A stretch of 64,000 bases of DNA from Mesodorylaimus sp. YZB2_4 (Eukaryota > Nematoda > Enoplea > Dorylaimida > Dorylaimidae). Under the pieces are notes generated by a model. The model ran no database searches and was not told the DNA's origin. It saw nothing but the letters and a program-made list of their open reading frames with translations. The position numbers and the translations under genes are program-made. This document shows, piece after piece, positions 10,797 through 22,628 of this stretch. The first letter of the stretch is position 1; each line of letters starts with the position of its first letter. The stretch covers positions 212,017 to 276,016 of the forward strand of contig JASANH010000497.1 of the NCBI GenBank assembly GCA_030248295.1. The letters are read 5' to 3'.

Positions 10797-13700
10797 ATGG
10801 AATCGCCGCAAGTCGAGACACTTAATTCGTTTATTCTTTCTGTAAAAGAAACTGAACATCGATTGGAAGAAGGCCAAGATGATTATGCGCTGGAATTTTT
10901 GGTAAGGTTTATAAAAATATTCAAAACAGTCACAATTCTGGGACTGGACTTTCAATTTTTCACATATTCTCCCGCCCTCAAAGGCTTTTCGTGTGATACT
11001 TTTCATTTAAACTTTTTTTGCCCGAGCGTTAAGTAATTTAAAAAATTCTTTTAAAAGGTTACAACTGTTTTCGAACTAAAAACTTGAGAAAAAGTTTAAA
11101 TTTTCAACCGAAAATTGCGATTAGCAGACATTCGAGCTAGCCAAAAATTATTTATCTTTTTTTTTCTATAATATGCTCATGTTTTCCTACTTCTCTGCTC
11201 GATCTGCCGTTTCTCCCACGTCCTTCCTCTGATGACTCATCCTCCCTATTTTCTAGAAAATACGCGTGGACAGCGATGATTTACGTGAATTGGATGAATT
11301 TAAAAGCGTAGTTGGATCGAGAGTTGAAAATTTTCGAAAAAATCGATATCGTGACATTTTACCATGTAAGTAAATTTTTAATTTTTTTAAAGAATTAAAA
11401 TTTTCAATTGTTTTTTTTCTCAGTCGATTATAGTCGAGTAACAATCGATACAAAACCGGCTCGGAGCGATACTGGCGATTATATCAACGCTAGCTTCATT
11501 AATGTAAGAATTTTTATTTTAATTTGATTTTATGCTAATTAATTGATTATTTAGGGTGCTAATGGCAAAGTGGCTTATATAGCGACACAAGGGCCTCTAA
11601 AAGAGACTTTGGCAGATTTTTGGCAAATGGTTTATCAATACGAAGTCAACGTAATTGTAATGCTTTGCGATTTAATCGAATCCGGAAAGGTATTATCGGA
11701 ATTTTTAAATTTTTTGTGATTTTGTTCTATTTTTATAATTTTTTTTAGCCGAAATGTGAAAAATATTGGCCAGAAACCGGTGCCAAATTCAAATTCGGCG
11801 ATTTACGAATTGCTATGGTAATCACAGTTTTTTTTGCATTTACGAAAATGAAAAAAAGTTTTTTTCAGGTTTCGGAAGTTCGTGAACGAGATCATTACGT
11901 TATTCGTACGATGCGTATGAAACGTAAAAATAGTTCGGAGAAAGAAAGAATGATTTTTCAATTTCAATATTTCGGATGGCCGGTAAGAAATAAAGGAATT
12001 TTTTGAATAGAAAATTTAAAAATCCGAAGCAAACAAAACAGGATCGAGGCAGACGAGGCTGTCATGCATTTGGACCCTTACAATTAGACTGACATTGGCG
12101 GTAACAGAAAAAAAACAAGTGCCTTGAGTGGGATTCGAACCCGGGACCTCCCGATTGGCGTGCTAATGCCTACTTGAGCTATATTTCGCAGCTAAAATCT
12201 AAAAAGTTTTCTTCAGGATCACGGGACGCCGGACGAAATCGCGCCTTTGCTTGATTTTGCGAATCGATTGCGCGATTATCAACCCGAGGATCAATATTCG
12301 CCTCTTGTCGTGCATTGCAGCGCTGGTTGTGGTCGAACGGGCACGATTTGCGCTTTGGATTATGTGCGAACTTTAATTCGAACAAAAGTCAGTTTTCATT
12401 AAATTTTTTATCCATCAGAAGAAAAAGTTAGAAAAATATTTTAATAGTTTTGTTTACTTCTTTTCAGCAAGTTCCATCCGACTTTAGCGTTTCTCAATTA
12501 GTGGCCGATTTAAGGAAACAACGGCCGGCAATGGTGCAATCGAAAGTGCGGTTGTAGAATTTTTTTGAAGGAAGTCGATAGAAAAGGTGGATTTTTTCCA
12601 GGAACAATACGTTTTGTTGCATCGCGCGATCGCTTGCATGTTCGAACAAGAGTTGGAGAAAACGTGCCCGAATGTAAGTGGACTTTTTTATTAGATCAGG
12701 GAAGTAACAGTCTCCGAATGTGAAGGCAAGGTAGGGACAGCCTGGATCTAAACACGTACTGTATTGTAGTTGGCAGCAATGAGAATGACGGCTGAGACTA
12801 TACTGTACTGTAGTTTCTACACAATTACATTAGGTTACATCTGTGACTATAGTTTACCCAGTGTGTCTCGATTCTGAAACTATACTTTACTCAACGTTAC
12901 CGATTTCCGAAACTATATTTTGCCCCACATGGATGTAATTTGAAACTATGGTGCACACAATAAGCCGAATTCTAAGACTCTAGTTTACCCAAGGTGAAAG
13001 AAATCTTAAACTATATATTTTACCCGCCATGTCTGACTTGTTAACTGATAGTTTACTTGATATGTTTCAATTCCAAAATTATATTTTCTTCATCGTTGCT
13101 GAAATCTTAAACTGTGTACACACGAGCCAAATGCCGAAATCATATTTTACCTACTATGTCTTAATTCTGAAACTATAGTTAACTCATCGTGTTTGATGTT
13201 TGAAACTATAGTTTATCAACGTTGCTTAGATTTCAAACTGGAGCACACTAAGCCGAATTCTGAAACCTAAGTTTATTAGGCGTGTCTGAATACTGAAACT
13301 ATAGTTTACCCAACGTTGCTGCTGTCTGAAACTATAGTTTACCCAACGTTGCTGCTGTCTGAAACTATAGTTTACCCAACGTTAGTGCTGTCTGAAAATA
13401 TAGTTTACCCAACGTTGGTGCTGTCTGAAACTATAGTTTACCCAACGTTGCTGCTGTCTGAAACTATAGTTTACCCATCGCGTCTGAATTTTGAAATTAT
13501 AGTTTACGCACATTGTGCAAGGATGTAACCCGTCTGTTAAAATGTACAGTATTGCATTGGCAGAACCAAAAACACACAAAATAGATGGAGTTGACACGAT
13601 TGAATGCTTGGGGCTCCATATTTTTGAGCGGTGTGAAAAATATGGTTTTTAAACAAGGCGATTGGTGAATTCTTTTTTTTAGGCTTTGCAAGTCAACGTG

Positions 13701-14993
13701 TCAGAATTGTTCATTTCGTCGCCTCCGCTTACGCCGGCTCCTCCAGTAAGTAAATTCGATTTTCACAAATTGCATGTTTTCTGTTAGCCGTGCACTTTGC
13801 ACACGAGGTGTATTGTTGTTCAGGGATGGTAGGATAATTTATTGTGTCAAATATTCTCTTTTTTAAAACTCTTTCAGTTTTTATTGCTAAAAGAAATGTG
13901 AGTTCGAAAATATGATTTCTGTGAGTGCACGGCTAATAGAAAAATGATAAGAAAAGAAGGACTGTAAAATGTGTACTTCTTAGTTTTTCTTGTTAAAAGA
14001 CAGTTTTTTAAGATTCCCGCCGATGATTCTGCTAGTGCGAGTCCTCGGCATTCGAATCGAGTATTGCAAAGTGGAGCGCCGATTTCATTGTCGCCGACGG
14101 CATCGTCGGATACGTCGGGCACTTCAGTGTCGGAGGATGCTAGCAGTTCTGGCATTCCGAATAGCGACGAACATAATTTCAGTCCAAATCTTGTCAATGG
14201 TTGTAATAATGCGGTGGCAAAAATTGATTCCGATTCCCACGTTACCAATATGGTCTTACGAGGCGGATCTGATGGCGAAGGTGAGTGAAAAGTATGGGCG
14301 TGGTCAGTATTTCTCTTAGAGGCGAGGGTTCGATTCCTGGTCGGGGTTCAAGTTTTTCTTATTTTTTCAAGGCGACAGGAGCACGTCCCCTCTGCTTATG
14401 GGCGCGATCAGTTGGGGAGGAGTGTAGTAAATTCGTTGCAAATATCGAAATTTTCATGTTTTAGTTGCTGATAATTCGTCAGTCACCAGTTATGAAACGA
14501 TATCCACTACGAAGACGGATGGTGGATTATCGGCGGTTGACGAGGAAGAAAGTGGAAATGAGAAGGAAATAAGGCGCAAGGATGTCAGAGACGAAGCAGG
14601 TATGTAAAATTGGAAATCAAATGGATTGATGTCTGATTTGATTGGATTTTAGGGCAAATCGATTCGGTCGTGAATAATAAGCATTCTGGGGATGAAACGG
14701 CGATTACCAGTTCTGTGGCGAATGCTACTTATTCTAGTGTAAGATATTTGATATAGAGTAAATTATGGCGGTTTCATTAAAGTTTTTGCAGCACGAAATG
14801 ACAAATATTGGGATGGCAGCTGGCGATTCTACAATTCCTGGTAATTATTGTAAAATTTGTGTAATTTCAGTTTCGACAATTATTGATTTTAGAATTTCCA
14901 GTGCGACTGGCCGAACATCCGATTGGTCCAAAGGACCCGCCATCATCGTGGCCCAATCAGGAAGGTGTATTGAATAATGTTCAACGCCTGTAA
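10797..14993 (+). CDS. PTP-PEST-type protein tyrosine phosphatase, 15 exons
   Basis: Non-receptor phosphatase of the PTPN12/18/22 (PEST) group, which dephosphorylates cytoskeletal and signalling phosphotyrosine proteins in the cytosol. The model is join(10797..10901,11257..11365,11424..11503,11555..11689,11749..11817,11869..11982,12217..12387,12468..12545,12602..12673,13683..13745,14013..14280,14465..14599,14653..14738,14792..14840,14893..14993), 1635 bases, 544 residues. The catalytic domain (about 20-310) has the pTyr-loop [29 protein letters not shown], the WPD loop (W203-P204-D205) and the signature [11 protein letters not shown] with catalytic C238 and R244. GCGRTG is typical of the PEST group. 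The tail (about 310-544) is S/T/D-rich and ends [14 protein letters not shown], which resembles the family's C-terminal homology segment. Intron 9 carries a satellite; introns 6 and 11 carry tRNA-like repeats. Confidence 0.93.
12116..12180 (-). repeat. tRNA-derived (SINE-like) fragment in PTP intron 6
   Basis: On the minus strand there is an A-box TAGCTCAAGTAGGC and a B-box GGGTTCGAATCCC with tRNA-like spacing (CCAATCGGGAGGTCCC between them). The 5' acceptor strand does not pair with the 3' end (CTCAAGGCA), so it is not a functional tRNA gene. It may be the head of a SINE whose body runs on toward 12045. Confidence 0.6.
12740..13520. repeat. 33-bp tandem array and its degenerate flanks in PTP intron 9
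   Basis: A tight array of about five 33-bp units (CTGAAACTATAGTTTACCCA plus ACGTTGCTGCTGT) lies at about 13291-13480. Around it, from about 12750, the same 16-22-bp core recurs at wider spacing in diverged form. The core is the same sequence that forms short inverted repeats elsewhere in the window (16000, 19480, 49556, 49855). The 71-residue open frame with repeated LSETIVYPT is a by-product of the 33-bp period. Confidence 0.9.
14300..14360 (+). repeat. Degenerate tRNA-like fragment in PTP intron 11
   Basis: GGGCGTGGTCAGTATTTC followed by AGGGTTCGATTCCTGG resembles a tRNA-derived promoter (B-box GGTTCGATTCC). No cloverleaf can be completed. It is probably a SINE remnant. Confidence 0.35.
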
Positions 14994-15287
14994 ATGTTGC
15001 CAGTATTTTCACTTATCGATTTTTGATGGCACTCGTCGAAGCAACTTCCTTTTGTTCGAGTATGCAACATGGACTAGCTTTTATCGTCGCTCGTTTATGT
15101 TGGCATCAGGTTGGACGTTTTCCTTAATCCTTTATGTATAAGCCAAGTAATTCAGTAGTCGTGTGCGCTGTGATGTATACTTTGTGGCCTAGTGTCGGCA
15201 CATTCTTTAGAAGCATTCCATTATTTTTTTCTTAGATGCTCTCTTTAACAGTAAATAATTTCAATAGAGCACAGAAGCTATACTTAA
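14994..15287. other. Convergent 3' region of PTP and glucose-6-phosphatase
   Basis: Short gap between two stop codons facing each other. It must hold both 3' UTRs. No repeat or gene is seen. Confidence 0.4.
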
Positions 15288-16725
15288 TTAGCTGGGCTTT
15301 TCTTGCGAGGAGCGCATTATAAAAGCGGGTATAAGCACAGTGTAGGATATTAATAGAAAAGCGTGCTCTATGAAAGCGCAAGCGTAAAACCAAATTAAGT
15401 TAGGACTAATTTGCGAGATTGGTAATCGAGTAATTAATTGAGCCGCGATCAAACTTAGGAAAAAGCCAAAAAGACGGGTTTTTAAGGGTGCGCCGTTGTA
15501 TTTGACTAAAAGATATTTCGGCATCCATTGCGCAACAAAACCTAAGCCGATCAAAGCTCCGGTGTCGCGAAATAATGACCCGAATGGCGTAGTGCTAAGA
15601 TGAATCCAAGTTGGATCTTGGCAATAGCGTTGCGCCAAAGCGATCGACCAGTCGGGATCGTAATTGAGGACGAGTAATGTTTGGTAGGTGATGGCGGCAG
15701 AAATGGCAAGGCTGGCGATCAATTTCAGACAAAATAGGAAATTGATCCTAGTGCTTTTAATTTCGTAGCAAATTGTGCCCACAATGATGCCTTAAAAAGT
15801 TTTTTTAAAACTAAGCGGTAATTGTACTTGAAGGTCAACTTACCAACGATGATTCCGAAAACCACTTGGTGTGGGAAATGTGTCCCGACATATAATCGTG
15901 ATAAAGCTAATATGATCAGGGCGAGAGCGTAGACAATAATGCTTAGGACCCTGAAAAATCACATTTTCTATTTTCTGAATTTATCTGAGAAAACCTGATC
16001 CGAAACCATATTTTACACACCCTGCGCAAGTGTGCAGCATTTACCAGTGCTTTGCGAGCCCGCATGCCCCTGCATTTATAATTTTCAAGTCATCAAGTCC
16101 TAAAATAGCAGTCTTTCTCAAACCAGAACGTTTTCACTCCATACCTGCTCCTTTTCGATTTTCGAGTGAGGATAACAACAATCCACGCGGCAGCCGTGAT
16201 CATGCAGTGGCCACTGGGGCTACCTGGAAATCAAAACTATAATTAATGAATGTGCAAATGAATATTCCACGCACCTGGCCCTGTTTCGCAAGTTGGAGGA
16301 AATTGTTGAAGTTTAATCAACGACGCGTCACCACCATGTCTACTCGTATGAATCCACCAATAAGGTCGATCAGACATTAACGCCCTGAAAGTTTAAAAAA
16401 ATTTACACTTTTTAAAAAAATTTCAGACAAAAAGCGCGCGAGTTTTTTTAAATCTTTTAAAAATTCAATTAAATTTAAAAAAGTTTTACCATTTAAAAAC
16501 AGCATTCAAAAATTCGCTGATACAACTGGCCATAAAAAATTGGACGAACGTTGCCGATTCATCGAGAAATGTGAATAACAAAGGCGCGTGCAATGTGAAA
16601 ATGGTCGCTGGATCGCCAAGTCGGGTCGAGAAAATCCAAAAATGAGTGTACGGATATTCGGTAAAAATATGATGACGTTGTAATTCAATTATTACACTAA
16701 TTCCCCAAATATATAACCACTCCAT
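15288..16725 (-). CDS. G6PC: Glucose-6-phosphatase catalytic subunit
   Basis: Hydrolyses glucose-6-phosphate to glucose at the endoplasmic reticulum membrane, the last step of gluconeogenesis and glycogenolysis. The model is complement(join(15288..15790,15844..15950,16145..16223,16275..16384,16490..16725)), 1035 bases, 344 residues (human about 357). It begins MEWLYIWGISVIIELQ. The phosphatase signature is present: K78-x6-R85-P86 (context SDRPYWW), then CETGPGSPSGHCM with H121, then LSRLYVGTHFPHQ with R160 and the expected nucleophile H166. Hydrophobic stretches throughout fit a multi-pass ER protein. The C-terminus ends QEKPS rather than a clear KKxx ER-retrieval signal. The start was chosen because the in-frame upstream codons lack an ATG. 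It is convergent with the phosphatase gene. Confidence 0.94.
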
Positions 16726-17245
16726 AACGAAATTTTGTGCATTCAACAACAAAAATGTCAACCGCCGTCCGTCATCGACCGTTGCATTCCAAACTTACCG
16801 CGCTCCAGCAGACAGCTGCGAGCAAGCAGCCTAAATTGCGGGAAATTCAAACACAAGTTACTCGTAGGTTGAAAGCTTTGACCGTAAAAACAAGTATCGG
16901 AATTGGGGATCAAATACACAGGTTTATTAAATTGATTTCGCCCATCGAGCTATCCTCGAATTTTCAACTTATCGCGACCTAGCAGACAACAGCAAACAGA
17001 GAATTAAAAAATGGGGGAAATTCAAAAACGAATTGCTTTTAAGTTCAAAATTCTGCATATAAAACAGGCACCAGAAACTAATCAAAAGTTATTACTTAAT
17101 TTCGCACGCCATTGGTTTTTTATTAGAACCATTTCTTTTCACCAGTTGCACCAAAATTGGAAGGACATAAAATTGGAGAAAAAACAAAATACAACGTACT
17201 GACGAAATAAACAAAATCAGCACCGCAAATCACACCTGTTTTCAA
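16726..17245. other. Intergenic, nothing recognised
   Basis: About 520 bases between the G6PC start and the stop of the upstream LicD-like gene on the same strand. AT-rich, with no further gene or repeat recognised. Confidence 0.4.
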
Positions 17246-17926
17246 TCAGGAACACCCGTTCGGTTTGATTTCTTTCCACCAATTATCTTTATAATGGTAT
17301 TTTTGAATTTCTGCACCTTCGCGAGGCGCGGGAAAAGATAATGCTTTTAATTTAATTTTATTCAATGGTCTATTAATTAATTGCATGGGAAATGCATCAG
17401 CCGCATCGGCCGCAACAGGAATCGGAATTAATCGATTTAATCCAATTCGTCTCATTTGATTTTCGAATCGATCGAATACGTACAATCGTAAAATTCCATT
17501 CGATTTTCCTTTTTCTTCGAGCCAAATTGAATATACGCCTTGCGAATTACTATATTCCATTTCCATTTTACGAAAACGAAATAATCGACGAAAATAATTT
17601 TCATCCATCCGCCATAATAATTCTTCATTTATTATACAAAAATCAAATTCACGTTTCCACGGTAATAAATCGCCATGCCGCAATGCACCCCATAATGTAC
17701 CGTAACACAAAAAATGTGTGATATTTTCTTTATTTAAAATCTCATCAGTCATCGATGCGAGTTGTAATAAATTTGAATGAATTTTCACATCCGGATTGCA
17801 ATCGATTTTTATAGGTTTAGATTTAAAAATATTTTTTTCGATAAATATAAAAAGCAAAGCGAAGAAAAACAAAACCAAGACGAACATAAAACATCTTCGA
17901 GGTGTTAGAAATCGCCGTATCGACAT
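17246..17926 (-). CDS. LicD/fukutin-like type II membrane protein
   Basis: Single-exon gene of 226 residues. A basic N-terminus (MSIRRFLTPRRC) precedes one strongly hydrophobic segment at about 12-29, which predicts a type II Golgi or ER membrane protein with a lumenal domain. The block HFLCYGTLWGALRHGDLLPW (residues 71-90) matches the start of the LicD/fukutin-related phosphosugar transferase fold found in many nematode proteins. The usual acidic metal-binding run after the PW is here KREFDF (E93, D95), so catalytic competence is uncertain. Known family members modify glycans with phosphate-linked groups; the substrate here is unknown. No intron is needed. Confidence 0.7.
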   Translation of the reverse strand: MSIRRFLTPRRCFMFVLVLFFFALLFIFIEKNIFKSKPIKIDCNPDVKIHSNLLQLASMTDEILNKENITHFLCYGTLWGALRHGDLLPWKREFDFCIINEELLWRMDENYFRRLFRFRKMEMEYSNSQGVYSIWLEEKGKSNGILRLYVFDRFENQMRRIGLNRLIPIPVAADAADAFPMQLINRPLNKIKLKALSFPAPREGAEIQKYHYKDNWWKEIKPNGCS

Positions 17927-18437
17927 GACTGATCAGATCGATTGAAACTGTCCAGGAATAAATTGCGCTAGTTTTTAAATATTTCGATCTGATTTGATTT
18001 TGGTCTGGTAAAAGTAAGTTGAAGATCAGTACACAAATTTTTTTGATCGATTGATTTTTAACTCTCTTTAATAAAAAAAACTGCGTTTATGAACGAGTTT
18101 TGTAACTGATTCTTTGAAATTAAAAGAGAAAGTCAATTATTTTTCCCGTCTGAAAGTTAGTTTTACCTTGTTTCCATCCGGATATGTGCGCAGGACCCCG
18201 CACACCGCGCACGCTCTCGCTCCCGCGCCGCGGAGCCGACCAGTCGCGTTCGTTCGTTTGCCAGCAGCAGCAGGTCATCGCAAGCTCGTCATTCGTCATT
18301 CTTGCATTTTTGTCGCTTAGCCAATATTTATCGCAGGTTCATCGTATTTTATACTTTATTATTACCCATTTGCGACTGACGATTTTCTTTGCACTTTGGT
18401 TAATTTTGCGTTTTGACTCGATTCTTCAGGCGGAAAA
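17927..18437. promoter_or_regulatory. Divergent promoter region of LicD-like and makorin genes
   Basis: The region separates two divergent genes. A GC-rich patch (about 18190-18250, with GCGCACGCTCTCGCTCCCGC) stands out in AT-rich surroundings and may belong to the makorin promoter or 5' UTR. An acceptor-like ATTCTTCAG ends at 18429, eight bases before the makorin ATG. No TATA box is called. Confidence 0.4.
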
Positions 18438-21400
18438 ATGGCTTCGGGCAGTGCAAATACGATGGCCAACGCGTCTCGTAGCAACGTCAGCGCTATGAAC
18501 AATTCGCATCGTATTTCCATCCCATGTCGATATTTTTTAAACGGATCGTGCCGCGATGGCGTTCGATGCCGTTTTTCTCACGATCGAAATATCGATCGTT
18601 CAAATTTGAATTTATGCAAATATTATTTGCGTGGACATTGTTCTTACGGCGAAAGTTGCAAGTAAGTTTTTTACTTTTTTGGTTTCGACGTTTCTCGGTA
18701 AGAAAACGAATGAAGGAAAGCTAATTTGGTGTATATTTTATTGGTATGCTCGGCTGGCGGGCGGTTTTTGGGATCGTTAATGCGCGCTCGCAATGAAAGT
18801 CAAAACTTTTGGACCGCATCGCATCTTATCCTTCCAATTTTCCGCGGTATAGATTGCGTTAAAGTGAATCGCTTCTCTTCTTTGATGATAAGTCCTCCAT
18901 AAATTCGCTATTGCCCTCGCTGTGGGTGTGCATTTGCAGCCATTAGCTGAAGTAATTAAAGCGTGATATGTGTACAATAATAACATTTTTCTACTCGATC
19001 ATTACAGGTACGAGCACGTCAGGCCTTTAAACACTAATCAACGATCAACATCGAGTTCGACTGAAACTGGCGAATCGTCGACTAGTGTTGATTCGACGCG
19101 TGGAAAACCCATTTCGGATTTATCTGATATATTAAGCAAAACCAAACTTCGTCCAGACGCCGAGGAGTTTATTCCCGCTTGGATGTCTAACGACAACGGT
19201 AATGGGAGAATACTTTAAGTGAGTTTTTCTGAGTTTTATCAGATTTGTGTTCGTTTAAGCCATTGGTCAATCGAACAATTATGCATCGATGTTGGACTCG
19301 AAAGAATTGGTTTGTCCGTATCATATTCTCGGTCAATGTTGGTACGGCGATCAATGTTCATTCTTGCACGGTACAATGTGCGATTTATGCGATCGACCCG
19401 TTTTGCATCCGACTGATGCTCAATTGAATCGCAAACATCGCGAGGTTAGTAAACTCGAGGAATCCGATAATAGACTGAATCTGAAACCATATTTTACACT
19501 CCACGTCGCACGTGCGGGGAGTAGCGTAAAATAAGGTTTCGGCCTAGTAGCTTTGTAAAAATACGGGCGATACTTTTCGCATGGTCTCTTTGCCGGTCAA
19601 GAAATTACTTATTTCATTCTTCACGACACCAAACATTCGGTGTTTTATCCGATCTGTAAAAGTTTTCAACTGAAACTATACTTTACGCATGGGCCGCAAG
19701 GATGTAACATTTCTAGCCGGCTGATCGTGAGACTCGATTTTTGTGGACAGAACAGAAAGCAAGGGCTTGCTCTTAGCCTGCGCTTTTCCGCAACCGAAGG
19801 GCTTTTTCAGGTGAGAACAACAATTATCAATCATTTTTTAGGAATGTTTAGCCGAACACGAGCGCGATATGAAAGCCGCATTCGCCGTAGCTCGAACGAA
19901 AGAGAAACAATGCGGTATTTGTATGGAAATCGTACTGGAGAAAGCTCAAATGAGCGCTCGTCGTTTCGGCATATTGCCCAGTTGTCGACACTGTTTTTGT
20001 TTGGATTGTATTCGAAAATGGAGACAAGCGAAAACATTCGAAACAAAGATTATCAGGTGAGGACAGAAGTGGTTTTCTTATTTTTAGTCCCCCCCACCCC
20101 CAATCGATTGGGTAGTAAATATTTAGTTTCAAAATGCTAAGCTGTTGTGTTGCATTTTGCAGATACCAAGTTTTTGCTGTTTTTGGAGTGGTCGATAAAT
20201 TTTTCTCAAGATTTTTCTTCACAGTTTGCATAGTAGCCTGATTTCAACTCTGGCCTTGTGGGAACTTTGTGAAGTTGTCTCTGCTCCTTGCATCGACTCA
20301 TCCGATCCGCTTCAAAAAAGGAAAGATTGGTGGGGATGATGTGTTGGCAACGAGTTCTCCCCAGCCTGCTCTCCTTCCTCGCTGTCTTTTTCTGTCAGAC
20401 CAGTCCAAAGGACACCGGAGAATTGGCCAGCGCCTAAAAGTGGGATTAAATACCGATTTAAGAGAAAAAAAACTGGATTTTCTCATCATAGTATGCCACA
20501 TTTTATCATTTTCCAGCAGATAAAGCGCGAAAAATATGAGTTGCCGATCCAGCAGTTGGATCGGCGGATCGGATCGGTCGATGTTGTGACTCTGCGCCTT
20601 GCACGTCTGGGATAGAGGAATCATCCTTCATCCCTCCAGGAGAGGTCTTCTCGAATCTGGGTCCCTCCACGGGGCGCGCCGTGTGCATACCGGGTGGTGT
20701 TCAACCGGGGCCTCGTCCTCGCCCCATAAAAAAGGGGGGCGGGGTTTCACCCCCCCCCCCCCCAAAAAAAATATTCTGATGCCAAATAAAAGAAAAGACC
20801 CGCTATTCACAGTACCAAGCATTTTGCTCCATGTTGTGAGAGATACTGTAGTAACACAAAAATGGTTGATCCTTTCTACATGATGACGAGATATTGCGCA
20901 GTGCTCACGTTTGGCCAGCGAGATCACGTCAGCACTGATGATAGACCTTTTCAGCGTCAGCAAAAATATGAGTTTTTTTTCTGAATAGAAAACATGTCTG
21001 GACAAAGATGACTCAAAGTTTTTCTTTTGCAAAATTTGTAGGAAACTTCACAGCAGGTCCTTGAATCATTTTAAATCGTGTCATAAGAAGATTGCGATTG
21101 CGCGAAGGCAGTCGCAAATAACTTATCTCTGCTGAGATGCGTTAGAAGTATGTACAATTTACATGTAGGTGAAGCCTGCTGGGAGAGAAGTTTTCAGAAC
21201 ATGTCAAGAAATGGATACACAGATTTTGACTCTCAGAAAGCATTTTCTCATCCCTGACCCAGACCTCGATCAGGAAAAGACAAACCCGGATCCAAAAAAA
21301 TCCCCCCCCCCCCCCGTCGATGGCAAGATAGGCTCAACTGACAAGGCTTCTAGGCCGCGAAAAACATCGACCCTCCCCTGGAATGACCAGTATAGGCAAA

Positions 21401-22628
21401 ACAAATTTTTATCCTCAGGGGAGCAGTCCGTTCGGTCGGTTAGGGACCTAAAAATAGAAAACTTTGAGTTCAACTATGTAGAGTCCATGAGTAAAAATAA
21501 ATTAAATTTGCCGCCATTTTGCATTGAAAAATTTTGGAGAAAACTGTCTTGTCGCCGCTTGGCGTCTCAATCTTTTGTCGTTGATTTCTGAATTCATGAT
21601 GTAGGTGGGAGTGAAACATACAAAACCCCTCATATCGTGTCATACTGTTGTCCATAGCCAAGCGCTATACAGTGTACTCGAGGGCTAAGAAGCACATAAA
21701 TTGACAATTATTTCTGACCCAAGCGGGAGTCGAACCCTCCCCTGTTTTGCGCACCCAGCGTGAGAGGCATACGCCTTAACCCGCTAGGCCACGACCCAGC
21801 ATATTTGGCAGTGCTAGGTAGCATTTCCGCAGGATCGTGTTTTTCACTTATTCTCTCTCGATGACCCACAAGCCACCCTGGGTAGCCAGCAAAAATAGGG
21901 CCGACGATTCTCTTTCCTTGGATAATTTTTAGTGTAGTATTTATCATTGTATTCAAAATCAGGCAAGCAAGAAAAGCGAAGAATCTGTCACCAATTAGCA
22001 AACAAATCTTTTTCTTCTTCTCTATCTTCTCCAGTTTCCCCTTCTGAAACATGTGCACACAATTTAATCGTGACCATTTTTACCCGTTCTGGAATCTCGA
22101 ATAAACGCTATTAGTAAACCAGTTATTCAATCGATTAGTGACAGGAATCTCACTTGTAGAGCTTGCCCGGAATGTCGTACGGTCTCGGATTTTGTGGCCC
22201 CCTCGGCAGTATGGGTGGAAGATGAAGAAGAGAAACGATCTTTAATTGAAACTTATCAAAAAGCCATGAAAGAGAAAGTTTGCAAATATTTTCGCGATGG
22301 TGGCGAAGTTGAATGCCCGTTTGGTAATAAATGTTTTTATCGCCACGTGAAACCGGATGGTACGATTGTGAAAGGCGATAGTCCGCGCACGATTCGTCGT
22401 CGTCAAAGGCAACGTCAACGTCGAGAAGGTGGCGGCGATGGGAATAATCAAGGTGCTCGTGGTGGAGCCGCGTCGGGAGATTTATATTTATTGTGGGAAT
22501 TTTTGGATGAAAATGATTGGCGACATAATCGTTTATCGCCCGACGATTGGCCTTGGGAATTTCAAATCGATGATGAATTGGATTGGATGAGTTTAACTGA
22601 TTCCGAATCGGATTATTATGATTACTGA
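18438..22628 (+). CDS. MKRN: Makorin RING-type E3 ubiquitin ligase
   Basis: RNA-binding E3 ubiquitin ligase. The model is join(18438..18661,19008..19198,19260..19444,19842..20056,22160..22628), 1284 bases, 427 residues. Domain order is that of makorins: C3H1 fingers at about 30-52 (PCRYFLNGSCRDGVRCRFSH) and 57-80 (CKYYLRGHCSYGESCKYEH); a third finger (CPYHILGQCWYGDQCSFLH) joined to the makorin-type Cys-His motif (CDLCDRPVLHP); a C3HC4 RING from C224 (CGICMEI, CRHCFCLDCIRKWRQ, ACPECR); and a fourth C3H1 finger (CKYFRDGGEVECPFGNKCFY). The C-terminus is acidic and ends DSESDYYDY. The ortholog in C. elegans is the heterochronic gene lep-2. Intron 4 (20057-22159) is 2.1 kb and contains a SINE and poly-C tracts. 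Confidence 0.96.
19478..19542. repeat. Short inverted-repeat element with GAAACC-ATATTTTAC ends
   Basis: In makorin intron 3, CTGAAACCATATTTTAC is followed about 30 bases later by its imperfect reverse complement GTAAAATAAGGTTTCGG. The same inverted motif occurs at 49556-49595, 49855-50025 and (half) near 15995, so this is a tiny MITE-like family. Confidence 0.6.
21635..21805 (-). repeat. tRNA-derived SINE family A, copy 1
   Basis: On the minus strand there is a head with A-box TGGCCTAGCGGGTTAAGGCG and B-box GGGTTCGACTCCCGC, followed by a body containing TTAGCCCTCGAGT and ending near ACAGTATGACACGA. Three other copies share the same head and body order. It lies in makorin intron 4. Confidence 0.8.

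Noticed and set aside
13316-13528. Plus-strand 71-codon frame with LSETIVYPT repeats
   Set aside because: A 33-bp repeat is a multiple of three, so it stays open by arithmetic; it is intronic.
16759-16761. Start of glucose-6-phosphatase 12 codons upstream of the chosen ATG
   Set aside because: That codon is TTG, not ATG; the first in-frame ATG is at 16725.
21715-21802. Functional tRNA gene
   Set aside because: The internal promoter is tRNA-like but the acceptor stem does not close, and a SINE body follows; the same applies to the copies at 45474, 53663 and 56872.
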